This document shows, one piece after another, positions 1 through 11,965 of a DNA stretch of 64,000 nucleotides. Source of the DNA: Bugulina stolonifera (Eukaryota > Bryozoa > Gymnolaemata > Cheilostomatida > Bugulidae). Both the position numbers and the translations under genes were made by a program. Every line of letters starts with the position of its first letter. Within the stretch, counting starts at the first letter, position 1. The DNA is taken from assembly GCA_935421135.1 (NCBI GenBank), contig OW285190.1, forward strand, positions 6,644,501-6,708,500, given 5' to 3'. The notes under the pieces are model-generated. The model saw only the letters and a program-made list of their open reading frames with translations, had not been told where the DNA came from and searched no databases.

Positions 1-134
1 ATTAAAACAGCTAAGTGCAAGAGAACAAGTTAGTATAAGATGAGTAGTGCTGTGGCAACTACTAGGCAATTAGGGTGCTACAAGGTCCATCAAGGTCACT
101 GGAGTCGTATATACAAATGTCCTGAACCATTACA
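1..134 (-). repeat. Right end of a degenerate LTR (TGTAATGGT...ACCATTACA family)
   Basis: The window opens inside an LTR-like sequence that ends at 134 in ACCATTACA, the same terminus as the intact 663-bp LTRs at 54613 and 59060. A closely similar stretch lies at 5595-5727, including a shared block about aagtgcaagagaacaag and a shared end. The left part is outside the window, so it cannot be told whether this was a solo LTR or part of a longer element. The strand is that of the intact element. Confidence 0.6.
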
Positions 135-430
135 ACATAGCATTCATAAAAGACTGTGAAGATGAAATATAACCTTGTGTTAGAACAAATCTAGCAGCAC
201 ACATACCAATGCAATCAATGTCGGCCATGATTGTGGGATTGTCATGGCTTACCACGAAGTACTAAACACCACCAGCACTTAGAAAATTTGTCTGGAAGAG
301 ATATCAGCAATGTGGATAATAACTGTACTGAGTAATCTCCTACGCTGGCCTGACCTGATATAAATTCCACACCCAACTTTAGTTCTTTTCCTCTACGACA
401 TTGTATTATATTACTTTGAAACAGCAACAT
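135..430. repeat. Non-coding block duplicated at 3835-4115
   Basis: About 280 bases from here reappear at 3835-4115 with only scattered changes; both contain the run gtcggccatgattgtgggat. No long open frame is conserved between the copies. It sits directly after the LTR end at 134, so it may be the flank of an old insertion or part of an unrecognised repeat family. Confidence 0.7.
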
Positions 431-1056
431 GGCAACATTATGAGTACATATTCTAGTTTTGGAAGATATTTCAGATAATAATATACATACTATGATTACA
501 AGGATGATAAGAGGTAAATAAAGCTGAAAATATTACCTGCAACTCAGTATTGAAATGATGGCTGTAGCCCTACCACATACAGATCAACTAAGTAAGATAT
601 TTGCCTCATTGTCACACTTAATAAGATTAACATGGATATTAGGAGCATAAACTACCGGGAGGGTAAAAGGTTAAAATGTTTCCTAGTATGGAAATACCAG
701 TGTAGTGATTTCAACTAAATTTTCACCTCCTATCAATATCTATGATAAAGAGAGACCATTACAGCAGGATCCCAGCATTACCATTTTAATGATAGTTCAT
801 GAATGATTTATTTCAATGAAATGGTCCCAATTAACCAAACATTATCATTTTGCTCCATGAAGCAGATAATAATGAAGTGCAATGGTACAGATTCTGCTGA
901 ACTAAAAACTTAGTGCATTGAAGAAGTTATCCTATCATATATTAAATAATGTTAGTTGGTTGTACGTATGATTTTCAGATATGATCAACAACGCACTGAT
1001 ATTCAATCCATGATGGTAAATGATGGCATTATACCAGCATCTGTTCTACTCAATAA
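431..1056. other. AT-rich stretch without a recognised gene
   Basis: I see no coding exon, RNA gene or clear repeat here. It lies upstream of the TATA box of the small secreted peptide gene and could hold distal regulatory sequence. Confidence 0.5.
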
Positions 1057-1220
1057 CACACCACATCATGTACTAGCCTTCATCTTCATGATTGAGTGTT
1101 GAGTAATGCGTTTTGGCAAATCGCCCAGTTTAGAATTTAGTATAAAAGTGTAGGAAATCTCAGAGACAATTAGATGCACCTGAAGCTCGTTTGTTGAGAG
1201 TGATAACACGCTTCTATCAG
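1057..1220 (+). promoter_or_regulatory. Promoter and 5' leader of the small secreted peptide gene
   Basis: A TATA box (TATAAAA) lies at 1141-1147, about 350 bases before the start codon. A consensus donor (CAG|GTAAGT) at 1220/1221 suggests a non-coding first exon of roughly 1170-1220. A second leader piece probably starts after the acceptor at 1345-1346. It contains a short upstream open frame beginning ATG at 1394 unless a later splice removes it. The block 1057-1200 has a diverged second copy at 3657-3790 that has lost the TATA box. Confidence 0.55.
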
Positions 1221-1490
1221 GTAAGTTATACTGTACAGTCTAGTAAAAAAATTAAAGCCTGTCATACACGTGAACTCAGTATGATATCCATGTTATCGAG
1301 TTGGCATAATATTGAACAATTGATGTGACGTTGATCTTGTTTTTAGCTACACTGTTGGCAGTAATTCAGCTTGAACCTTCTAATAGATAGAAAGATGGTC
1401 GCTATCCCCATTTCAAATAATTATGAAGGGAAATCTCCAGCCAGGTAACTTATTGTTTGAAATTGATCATTTTCTAGAAAATTGGAAATT

Positions 1491-1946
1491 ATGAAGGTCT
1501 TCTTCTTTGCTATGCTGGTAGTTGTCATGCTAGGACTGGTTGCAGCACAGTTTGGTAAGTGAAATTTATGCCATATTCAAATTACTAAATATTGTGAAGC
1601 CAAACGAGAATATTATTTTCACTGTATTGTTTAATAAACAACTTCAAAGCTAGCATTACTCCATACCACTTTATACCATCAGTGTCCAATATAGGGCAAG
1701 CATTTGACAATGCATGTTTAGCAGCGCTAAAAATTCATTCAAAACAAAAACCTTGTGGTACATTAGTTAAACAAATTGATTTGTGGCTCGTTCACATATT
1801 ACATGATTATTAGATCAATATACTGTAGATGATATATGGTTCATCTGCTTACAGATTGTGTAGATGAGTGCTTGGACCGCATATGTGGTGAAGATTGGGA
1901 CTGCTGGCAATATGTGAAGTTTTCATGTCAGCACGAGTGCAGTTAG
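1491..1946 (+). CDS. Small secreted cysteine-rich peptide (2 exons)
   Basis: Exons are 1491-1554 and 1855-1946, joined in phase 1, giving 51 residues. The first exon encodes a classic signal peptide: MK, then a hydrophobic core of Phe, Val, Leu and Met, ending AAQF. The second encodes a 30-residue mature region with six cysteines spaced C-x3-C-x4-C-x5-C-x7-C-x3-C, rich in Asp and Glu, ending in TAG. AATAAA at about 2019 fits as the poly(A) signal. Paired CxxxC motifs are typical of disulphide-linked helical hairpins, found in some defence peptides and ion-channel ligands, but I do not recognise the family. A secreted defence, signalling or venom-type role is possible and unproven. The signal peptide, clean splice sites and TATA box make a real gene likely despite the size. 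Confidence 0.75.
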
Positions 1947-2046
1947 TGAATCAACATCTGACAGAAATATTCAGTAACGTAATGTGATGTATCTTTTCTA
2001 CAATCCTTGTTTGAAATCAATAAATATGTGGCTATTAGTCGCAGAT

Positions 2047-3640
2047 GCATAGAATGAAACATTAGTTCTTCTTACATACATGTGCAACTCGCTGCTATTT
2101 CCTAATTATGGGAGCAAAATTTTAAATCAGTCAGAATAATTCTTCAACAGTTTTGGCTTAGAAAGGGTTTTCACTCTGCTCCTTTTATCATGATAAAATT
2201 ACACAGGGACAATATTATACCGAACTAGCACTATACTTACATGTACATTTAGTCTCCTCAATTGATTTTTAATGCAATTCGTGTTGTGAAGAACACTTGA
2301 GAACTACATTTGTAGGGCTGCATGTAGTTAGCGTCTATGATAGAAGCCACAAAGTGAGTCTAATCTGGAAAACAGGGAAAGTTTATCAAACTGGTAGCAG
2401 GGATCCAAACTCTGGCGTAATGGGGGGGGGGCGTTGGGCCATTATGATTGGCCCATAAACAAGTCAATAATATCAAAATTCTCACTATATAAATCATGCT
2501 TAATTTCATCTGAATCATGAATAGACTTTCTTGGAAATAATGATACGACTGCAAAGAGACCTGTAGTGGATAACTTTTGGTTAACTGCTAGCGCACTTGC
2601 CACTACCTACATTGCATATTATTTAAATGACAATGATGACACGTTCAATACAGTTGCACAGCTGATCTAAGCATGACTAGGTGCACAACTTGATGGCCCC
2701 AATTTTGTGAGAGCTGTCATTGCTATTATTCATGAAGTAAAAAGCACAAAGAGAAGACAATTCCAGCGTACACATGCAATTTCACCCTGTTGACAATACA
2801 ATAATAGACATTAGACATTCACTAGCAGTTCCTTGAACCTTTTTAATTTCTGCTAAAAATGCAAAATTGTTACCTGGCTAGAATAATTAAGATAATTACT
2901 ATTAATAGTTGAACCATAATACATGCAAATATTGTAAAATCGCGACCAAACGGTGTCCATTTGATTCATTTTAGTAAGTACGTGCAGGGGGTAGTTCTGT
3001 ATTAATTATAATCATCACGAATATAGGTACATGCACACATATCAATGTGGCGGCAAACAAGCTGCTAAATTGGCTCATGTCAATTGAATAATTGCTAGCG
3101 GAATTGTAGTTATTATAAACGCTCTGTGGCAAAGACAATGCATTGGTCACAGTGGAAAAGCTGGTCTAAAATATAATAGTATTACTTGGCGTATAAAAAA
3201 GGGTTAGTAGCATTGCATGTACGTATATAATGTTGTGATTTTGCCCTTTCAATTATCCATCCAGCTAAATAATATGACTTTATTGCTGTCGAAAGCATGC
3301 TATATGTGCAACGGAGGAATGGAGAACAAAAAAGTAAATCACCAGTCAACCGACAAACTACATGTTGTTTGTATACTGTATATCACTTGCAGTAACAATA
3401 TTATATAAAAAATCATGCTGTGAATCTGTCCAATGGTCGAATGACCGCATTGTGCCAACATAGAAGCGTGGATCCAAACCGCAAATAAAACAAATATCTG
3501 CTTTTACCTACAATTGACGCAAGGCAGACTAAATCAATTGGAATAATTTCCGTTGGTTGGATGCTTTTCTTTCAAATCTAAGCACCCAATACACTAAGAA
3601 TCGAGTCTTGCTGGTAAAAGATGACATAGACCAGCCTGTC
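2047..3640. other. Intergenic, no gene recognised
   Basis: Short open frames occur on both strands but have no recognisable motifs, no signal peptide plus cysteine pattern, and no paralogue in the window. A run of nine G bases lies near 2421-2429. Confidence 0.5.
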
Positions 3641-3656
3641 TTTTTCAACCAACAAC

Positions 3657-3790
3657 GCACCACATAAAGTACTAGTATTCCTCTCTATGATTGGGTGGTT
3701 AGCACTGTGGTTTGGCAAATGACCCAGAGTAGAGTTCAGCACACAAATGGCACAAAATCTAAGAGACATTGTGAAGCACTTGCAGTTCAT
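3657..3790 (+). repeat. Diverged copy of the peptide-gene promoter block
   Basis: This stretch aligns with 1057-1200: both contain tttggcaaat followed by cgcccag or gacccag, and an (a)aatct(c/a)agagaca block. The TATA box is not conserved here and no copy of the peptide exons follows. I read it as a decayed duplicate. Confidence 0.55.
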
Positions 3791-3834
3791 TAACTTAGGT
3801 TGGTCCTACCTTGTAACTGACAGGAGATGGTATA

Positions 3835-4115
3835 ACATTCATAAGAGACTGTGAAGATAGAATATAAACTTGTGTTAGAACAAATCTAGCAGCACACAAA
3901 CCAATGCAATTGATGTCGGCCATGATTGTGGGATTGTCATGGCTTACCACAAAGTACTAAACACCACCAGCACTAAAAAAATTTTTCTGGAAGAGATGTC
4001 AGCAATGTGGATAATTTATCCACTGTAATCTGCTACGCTGGCCTGACCTGATATAAATTCAGCACCAAACTTTAGTTCTTTTCCTCTACGACATTGTACT
4101 ATATTATTTTTTGAG
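3835..4115. repeat. Second copy of the duplicated block 135-430
   Basis: It is close to 135-415 over its length with a few small indels. It is non-coding, as far as can be seen. Confidence 0.7.
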
Positions 4116-5220
4116 TCTACTTTCTCTGCATGACACTTTATAAACCGTTAATTTGGAAAAAAACATCTTTTTTATTGAGGGACGGTTTAACACTTTGTAG
4201 TCTGACAACGAGTATACTCGTTTGGCTTTGACTCCTCTCGGTGGCTAGCAATGAGTAGTTTGCAGGTTATGAGCTCTCAGGTTAGACCTTAATCAGCTTA
4301 AACAGAGTATTTTTTAGCCACCAAAAGTAGCCAAATTACTCATTTCCCCAAGAACCAAGAGATTGACTAAATCCAATAACAATCCAACTTTGACAATACA
4401 TTTAGTAGACATATAGTCACATGTAATTGGTAGAGGTATCGATGAAACGTCTGTCTGTTTCCAGTTACTTCAAGTCAGAAAGTGACGTCCCAATAATCCT
4501 ACTGTTCATGAGATGTATACATACAAATTATTAATTAGAAAGCTGGTTCAGGAAATACTACACAGCTGACACAGTTAGTAGAGCAAGCCTGTATGGTAGA
4601 AGGAAATAAATTTGAAGGTGTTCTAGATTCACACTTAGTAATCTAGAGGTGAGCCATTGATATATTTCTAAAAGAACCACAGCATATTGGACCAACTCAA
4701 ATCGCATTTACAAATAGTCACATTCCTTCTCAATTACCTTACCTTTAATATAGAATATCTAAGATATAATAAACAATGATAGACACTATTGGTGTAATTG
4801 ATAAATAGACGGAGCATTTTCTTTACTAAAACTGATGTTGGCAGCTACCACAATAATATTGAGTTCTGATAGATATATTTGATTAAAAATAACTATTAGT
4901 CTAATGATCATGGTATGGTGTGGTCATTGCCACAACTTTCTCAACTAACTATATAATATATTATAATCATATGATGCAGTTTGTGCCTTTCATTACTATA
5001 CAAGTTTTATGCACAGTTATACTATGTTGTTTAGATACATTATACGGAGGAAAGAGGAAATTGCTCAAAATTCGGTTTCACAATGACCGAGTACTGAACT
5101 TACAACCTTCACTGGGCTGCTTTGAATGCACTCATTGTGCTATGCAGCCACCCTTTCTGCTTCTGAATACACGGACTAAGTGTTTATTTAAACAGTAAAC
5201 ATGAATACATGTACAGTTTC
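4116..5220. other. Intergenic, no gene recognised
   Basis: A 92-residue frame at 4920-5198 has no recognisable domain and no paralogue here. I do not call a gene. Confidence 0.45.
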
Positions 5221-5228
5221 AAACTACG

Positions 5229-5727
5229 AGGGGCAATCGGTAAGTTCCAGGACTGGTGCTGCCAACTTAGTTGCAGTAGTCTTTTCTTGATAAAAAGTTA
5301 CATGATCATTGCTCTGCATGTTTTGAATCACTTTACAACAGCACAAAATTGTCCGGAAATTGCGCAGCAACATGGCAGCTGGAAGCCCGATGGCCGACCC
5401 GAAATAGGTAGGCTTTCGCAAAAGATGCTTAAAATCATCTAGATCACAATATGCAAAATCAATATCAAGTATTTCTGAGAAGTCAGGCCTCTTTACATGG
5501 GTATAAAAAGGGTTACAATGACTTAGTAATTCTTACTATAAGGACGTAATTATCAGTGTTTGGTTAGAAATGCATAACAATGTAGGTATGAGTATCAAAA
5601 CAGTTAAGTGCAAGAGAACAAGACAGCGTTAGATGAGTAGTGCTGTGGCAACTACTAGGCACTTAGGGCGCTATAAGGTACATCAAGGTGACTGGAGTCA
5701 TATGTACAAATTTCCTGAACCATTACA
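5229..5727 (-). repeat. Degenerate LTR joined to a mariner-like end
   Basis: The right half (about 5350-5727) matches the intact LTRs at 54613 and 59060: ttgcgcagcaacatgg, gcccgatggccgaccc, gggtataaaa and the terminus ACCATTACA at 5727. The left end instead begins ACGAGGGGCAATCGGTAAGT, which looks like a mariner-type terminal repeat. No coding capacity remains, and the two parts probably reflect nested insertions. Confidence 0.55.
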
Positions 5728-6180
5728 GTAAAATGTTCTGCTTTTGCCTTTTCAATTATCCATCAAGCTAAATGGCACTAAAACAGACAATGGCAGCACA
5801 GTTGCCTTGTGTAATTACATGCGTATCATGTTATGTCAATATTATTTTTTACTATACCACATATTACTTGTATTACATTAGTATCATGGATAGACCACTC
5901 ATGCACGTTGTACATGTTGATGTACATGTAGCTATAGCACACTAGCTCATTTGTATCCACATTGTGGGGTTATTGCTGGTGTTAGGAAGAGCATTCAGCC
6001 ACAACTTCCCCTGTGCCTCATACATATAAACTTTGCCATTGATGAAGTGCATCCTCCACCTCAAATTAGAAAAAAGTCAGGCTCTTTAGATCCTTGCATT
6101 CTTACCTGGGATTAATAGTGAGAGGTAAAATTGGTAAGGTAAGTAGTATGTTGCAGTCAATATTTGTATCTACATCACAA
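5728..6180. other. Intergenic, no gene recognised
   Basis: AT-rich and without a recognisable motif. Confidence 0.4.
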
Positions 6181-6252
6181 GTCATGCACATGGCGTGCAC
6201 ATGACGTGTACATTACATGCGCCCTAAGAAATGTTGGTGGGGCCAAAATACT

Positions 6253-6330
6253 AGGCCGGGGGTGCAGGAGGCCGCCCAGGCCCCCTGGCGGGGTCCGGGG
6301 CAGGGCCCCGGCCGCCGGCGCCCTGAGAGC
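6253..6330. other. GC-rich patch
   Basis: About 80 bases consist almost only of G and C (gccgcccaggccccctggcg and similar), standing out sharply from the AT-rich surroundings. Just before it, at 6185-6222, are diverged units of the cacatgacg minisatellite seen at 7047. I suspect an inserted repeat; no function is evident. Confidence 0.5.
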
Positions 6331-6339
6331 GTTTTTCAG

Positions 6340-7040
6340 AAAAATAGAGCAAATATGAAGCAGTTCAGGCTTATGAAATGTATCTGTGTAATAACATTAA
6401 ATATAACCCAGCCTCATACATATATATGGATGTACATGATTGTATACATTGTATCTGTTCACAATTGTGACTGAACATAAATCATTCAACTCTAACGACA
6501 TTTACAAATACTTTTCTCATTTACAATGATGAAAAACATGCAATGAAATGAAGTAGAGCTAACGAATTTACAAAAAGCAGCTGAAAGCATGTGTTTCTTT
6601 CCTAACATAGAGATATTTCTTATTCCTCCCTATAAGATTGAATGCCTAAGTAAATATATTGACAACAATGTAGGGCAGACGGATAGCCGAATCGAAAAAG
6701 GTTTAGATTTTCAAGGTTTATATTTTTAACACACCCAGTACATGGACTGTGTATAAGGTACCTCTTATACTGTATACTGAAATAATCTTCAAATTTAGAG
6801 TTATCTCCCCTGACAGGTTTTCAATATCTAAAATGTTACATAACTGCAGTTAAGTACAGTAGTATTTAGGATTTTCTGATATAAAAGTGTTTAGCACACT
6901 TATTATCACCATATCTTTACATATTTTGTAAACCCCGCAAAAAGGAAAGTGAAAGAAACTTTAAACACTGGTCTGACCATAATGATAAATTGACTACATT
7001 TTGACTTCGCAATGCTAAAAGTTGAGACGGCCCTGCATCA
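6340..7040. other. Intergenic, no gene recognised
   Basis: No exon, RNA gene or clear repeat was seen. Confidence 0.4.
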
Positions 7041-7046
7041 CGCATT

Positions 7047-7340
7047 ACGCACATGACGCGCACATGACGCGCACATGACGCGCACATGACGCGCACATGA
7101 CGCGCACATGACGCGCACATGACGCGCACATGACGCGCACATGACGCGCACATGACGCGCACATGACGCGCACATGACGCGCACATGACGCGCACATGAC
7201 GCGTACATCACATGGACACCACATGGACACCACATGGACATGACGCGTACATCACATGGACACCACATGGACACCACATGGACATGACGCGTACATGACG
7301 CGTACATCACATGGACACCACATGGACATGACGTGCACAT
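7047..7340. repeat. CpG-rich minisatellite, 11-bp unit cacatgacgcg
   Basis: About 14 head-to-tail copies of cacatgacgcg run from 7047 to about 7204. They pass into a longer-period array to about 7340 built from cacatggacac and tgacgcgtacat. Because 11 is not a multiple of three, all three minus-strand frames stay open and read the same 11-residue cycle, which produces overlapping spurious frames. I treat it as non-coding tandem DNA. Confidence 0.9.
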
Positions 7341-7670
7341 GTATAATTTATTTAATTAAAGATTTTACATTGTGCATTGCATATTTTTTATGAATGTAAC
7401 TCTTGGAAATTTTGTTGTTATTCGGAGAAATATCAACCCCCATAATGACTATGAATATTGCAATGGCCAGGACATTTACTATTGTTCGGCCTCAGCCTGC
7501 CTGATGGACATTACTGCACCTCAAGTGCCTGTAGTTGTCACTGCTCAGCTCACACTCGTCTAATTAGTCTAATTGTACTTACCATAACTATTATATCCAT
7601 ACATTTGTCCACATGGGTTGTCTTGGTTTGCAATATAATCACAAATGCCTGTGGATCTTTGACGTAATGC
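7341..7670. other. No gene recognised
   Basis: Short frames only, next to the LTR fragments that follow. Confidence 0.35.
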
Positions 7671-7674
7671 AAAA

Positions 7675-7850
7675 AGCCTAGCACCACTCATAGGCTCTTC
7701 AGTTTGGACAAGGGGTCCTCCTGAGTAGTCACTGGACTACTAGTACCTGTTGATTTTTCATGTAATGCAGAAGGCCTAGCACCACTCATAGGCTCTTCAC
7801 TTGTGAAAGCGGGTCGTCCCTCGACCAAACGAACACCCAAGAACATTACA
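7675..7850 (+). repeat. Fragments of the TGTAATGGT-family LTR, partly duplicated
   Basis: The motif cctagcaccactcatagg occurs twice (about 7677 and 7776), each followed by ctcttca. It matches the complement of the intact LTR part around 54680 and the solo LTR at about 46490. Orientation is as in the solo LTR at 45862-46574. No ends or target duplication are preserved. Confidence 0.6.
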
Positions 7851-7894
7851 ACATTATACCGTATTATCTTGATTGTAACTATCACATTTCAATC

Positions 7895-10800
7895 ATATGA
7901 AGAAATTTTGTTTATCACCAGAACCAACTAATGACACAATGCGTACCACATGCATAACTGTAGAAAATGCAAATGATAGATACAAGTGTTTCGAAACTTC
8001 AGAACCGACAATACATGTGTAGCTTAGACTTAAAGATTAGCACAAACTGCTATCCTGGCAAAAGCTTTGAAACTTCATTGATTAGCCTTACTTAGCAGTT
8101 ATTTTCCAACATACTCTATACACTGTATGGGGCTAAGGAAGTAGTGTCTGGTGTTATCGGAGGACTAGCTAGCTGTTAAGTAATCACAGGTATTTCCATA
8201 GTGGACAGATGCAGGTCTGTGCCTATAATGTATGTTTCTGATAAGTCCCCCAAATCATAAATGTGTTCCAAATGCGGAGGTTATGATATTAATTCAACAA
8301 GTAATTATGCTTATCAAATTTTGCTCATAGTTGTCACTCCTATCTAGCAATCTTCAGCAGGTATCCATATGAATCTTTCTGGGTATAAGAGTATTGATGA
8401 CACATAAATATAATGTACAATATATGCATGTTAGTTCTAATAGTGACAAATTGGTGATGTAATAATTGTCAAAGTAATTGTTGTAGAAAAGAACCCATCA
8501 TATATGAGCATGAGCTTGAACTTCTGGCGTCTATGGGACCAGATAGACCCCATCCCCCAGAATATGACAGTAGAAATTCTATAGATCCGTGTCATGATCA
8601 AGGTATATCTATTGTCATTTGGCATTGCATCACTTCCTTGCTGCGTATAATGTGAGTGGACCGTGTGAGTTGTGTTATAGTTGTCATTATGTTGCCTTTG
8701 CCTTTTAGATACTATGAATATATTATATACTATTATAATAGCGCTACAAGTGAAATAGTGTCTAGGCGGAAGTTCCAGTTCTGAGTTGTAGTTGTACTGC
8801 CCCACAATAGTGTGTAGAGCAGGGTGGAGCATAATAAATTTATTTAGTTTTATGCTATGTAGGCTAGAGATTGTCACAATTTCTTTCTCAAAGTCTAGGA
8901 AAAGTAAATTTTCTGATTTTATAATAATGAGCTATAAGGCATGATATTTTAAAGAAAATTCAACAGAAGAACACTGCCATTCTGAAAAATGTACCAGCAA
9001 TTTCTAACAGCAACCATGAAAGTCGCCCCAAGTCCGCTCCAATATGTTTTATTAGTTTTTATCATTGCAGGATAATTTTATTACACATCCATGTACGCAT
9101 TTGCATCAAACAAGGATAATTCTTGAGTAATCTAGCCAATGTTTATGCTGAGCTGTTTGTGTTCAACGTCCGCTGCCCATATTGCTATACAATCCATGTG
9201 CATTATGATCATGATGATTGTAGCAGTATTGTACAGGTATGCATGTAGTTTAAAGTATGAATTCTTAAGATGTACAGACTATTTGCAGATAACACGTGCT
9301 TATTATTATATGTTAGAGACGATGAGTGACATAGAACATAATGAGATGGAAACTGTCCAATAAATTATTGAGTCAGCTACATGTAGTAACCACTCCATTA
9401 ACCAGTTATCATGCAGAGCTCAGCGTTTTCTATGTATCTCAACCCAAAGGTTTAATTCCTATGTTTATATAATGGCCATATTTACATGTACATATACATG
9501 TATGTATGTACATGTAGATTTTCACATCTACATGTACTTGTATAATGTATGTCAGATTTACATTTGCTACAATGTACACTACATGAGTAGTGTAATCAAT
9601 CGACATGCTGAACCAAGCACTGTTGTTACTACACTGAACAGTATATATTGTAAGCAAATTTGTAGATGGTAAAATAGTTTGCATAAAAAGTTTCATGGTA
9701 AAATTTCAAAATCATTCTAAGATCAAATCTTCTGTTACTTTGATCAGCTACTTGATTGGTTTCAGGTGTTTATACATGTAATGATAATTGTTGGACATTT
9801 AATAGATAGGAATTCAAGGGACCACCAGGAGAAGAAGATAATACACAGTCATATGAGAAGGTACCTACCGTTGAGAACCCATACAGATGTCATCAGTGTG
9901 ACTCAACCTTTACAGTTTCCTCTAAACTTGATAAACACATGGAAACTCATGAAGGACTAAAATCATTCTCATCTAAATTTGGACTTCTAGAAAGTGAGAA
10001 TACTAATGTATGTAGCATGGCAGAGCAAGACAGTCTAAAACTACCCAATCTTACAGCTCTAGCTCAAACAGATACAAGTGATGAGCCATACAAGTACTCA
10101 TATAGTGAGCCTGATTTAATGACTAAAGGTAGTATGATAGAACCCAACAGCCGTCATGAAAGAGAAGAGATATCCAAATGCATGAATTTTGACAATAAAA
10201 GTGTTAATCGATCTCAGCTTAACATACACATTGATAGACAGTCAGTCAAAAGACCATTCTGCTGTACACATTAAGACTATAATAGGACTGCTAAAAAAGG
10301 AGATCCAACACAGCATATTAGAATCCACACTGGTGAGAGACCATTTCAATGTACATATTGTGACTATATTTCTGCTCGAACAAACATGTTAGGACACATA
10401 CTTACTGAAGAAAAATAATTTTGGTGCACTTAATATTCTGTATAGTTTTAAAAAAATTAACTTTTCTGCTCAAATTACACCACTGATGAGAAACTATTAT
10501 GTTCGTATTGGGATTATAGTTCACATGAGGGAAGACTTATGGAGCCATAATAGAATGCTACATTCAGCTGAAAAATCGCTCAGCTGTGAATTATGTAACT
10601 TTCAATATTTGTACCTAGAGTAAGTTACTTTGAGAATAAAATTCTAGTGTGAGCCCAAACTACAGAGAAATAACTCCTACATGCATAGCATGAGACCTAA
10701 GTGCCACAACAATTTTACTCTATACAATGCGCACATCATGTATTTGAACAAGATGTCTACATTTTGATAGATAGGTACAATGTATATCTTCAAGAAGATG

Positions 10801-10920
10801 TAATGCTTACTTGGTTTGTTTATGAAAACATGTTGAGAATGTGTGTAGGTGTGTATATAAATATTGGATTACAAACAAATCCTAATGGATGTTTGGATTT
10901 CGTGCAAAAATAATATAAAT
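7895..10920 (+). repeat. Zinc-finger gene duplication unit, copy 1
   Basis: This about 3-kb segment is homologous, introns included, to about 19495-22300 and 25255-28610. Shared landmarks are ctgttaagtaatcacaggta upstream, the first coding exon, the exon for the TEMETV peptide and the finger exon. All copies face the same way, so they arose by direct duplication. Confidence 0.85.
8504..10420 (+). pseudogene. C2H2 zinc-finger pseudogene (copy 1)
   Basis: The three exons seen in the intact paralogues can be placed here but are broken. Exon 1 (8504-8602) is 99 bases rather than 100: one base is lost in the CCCATCCC/CAG stretch, shifting the frame. Exon 2 (about 9325-9416) has an in-frame TAA straight after the METVQ motif. 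In the finger exon (from about 9805) the frame at the splice no longer matches that of the first finger. The open part from 9939 runs through the spacer and stops at 10274 after CCTH. Further finger remnants follow to about 10420 and, more decayed, to about 10620. The minus-strand open frame over exon 1 is a shadow. Confidence 0.85.
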
Positions 10921-10924
10921 ACGC

Positions 10925-11500
10925 AGCACTGCTATTACACTGCAGTCAGTATAGCACACTCATATCCTACTCAAATATTTTACAATTGTATATTGACATA
11001 AGTGACTAAAGATATCATGACAGCAAATTTAGTACGGCAACGATTGAGTCAGTAGCAATGACCTATTGTCTGAATGAACTTTCTATGTTTCAATTTACAT
11101 TACATTTTTCTTTCCTTTAGATTGGAGATATCTGCAGTATACTTTACTTAAAATCTGTGCACTAGGTCTACATTTGATGAAAAGTTCCGCTTTACATTTA
11201 AAAAACTTAACAGCTATAGAAGTTTATGTAATGTACCTTGTCAATGGGTAATGAATAGTAGACCTACGTGCATTTTGACACTGTGTTTATACTGTGGTGG
11301 AAAAGACCAACCAACCTGGTACAAGGCCCGGCCTATGCTGAGGTGGTTAAAGGGATGCTCACACCAACTCAAGATACTTTTTTTCTGAGCTTGCCTATAT
11401 TATTGTTCATACCATGCAATCAAGTAGAACTTTATTATACTAAGTAATATTCTATGTTAAATAATCATCATAAATTTTCCGAAAAAGGAAATCTTGATAT
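10925..11500. other. No gene recognised
   Basis: AT-rich and without motifs that I recognise. Confidence 0.4.
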
Positions 11501-11504
11501 ACAT

Positions 11505-11580
11505 ATTAATTAGAATACATACTGGCGAGAGACCATTTAAATGTTCATATTGCAAATCTGCCTTTGCCCACAGTTCCAAC
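11505..11580 (+). pseudogene. Single C2H2 finger fragment
   Basis: The stretch reads as the typical linker (HTGERPFK) followed by the first half of a finger (CSYCKSAFAHSSN). It has no open context on either side. It is a relic of the local finger genes. Confidence 0.6.
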
Positions 11581-11744
11581 TCTCCAAATTCATTTTCTGC
11601 AGTTGGAAGTTAGGGTCTTGCAAATTTCACCTGTGCACTTGAAAGTTGGGACTCCCTATATTTTTTCGCTCCAGGTTGTCAGGTATGAACAATAGTAATA
11701 CAGGATATGCAGATGAGTGGCTTTCCATGTGCATTTATTAGGCA

Positions 11745-11965
11745 TATTCGGATATTGCACTGTGAAGCTTTATAAATAGCAACTTGGGGCAATAACAATT
11801 TATTTTATTCAACAATATAGCGCTAGCTATAACACAAGGTTAGGTGTGCCTGGTAATAATAATATTTATTTAACAAGGGGATTCTCCTTCAGAGCAAGTT
11901 GTGTTCGGATATTTAAAGCAGTCCTATATGAACCAGTACAGTTTCTAAATACACCTATTGTGACT
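11745..11965 (+). repeat. MITE-like repeat, copy 1
   Basis: About 220 bases are shared with 18528-18785 and, inverted, with about 51165-51372. Shared marks are attcggatattgcac, tataaatagcaa, atatagcgctagctataac and ccttcagagcaag. It is non-coding. No clean terminal repeats could be fixed by eye. Confidence 0.65.

Noticed and set aside
6917..7340. Three overlapping minus-strand frames with Cys/Arg/His repeats
   Set aside because: They are the three reading phases of one 11-bp tandem repeat, without splice sites or a conserved start.
7047..7340. CRISPR array
   Set aside because: Units are 11 bp head to tail with no spacers, in an animal genome.
8437..8877. 146-residue minus-strand frame
   Set aside because: It overlaps the decayed exon 1 of the finger pseudogene and is not kept in the other two units.
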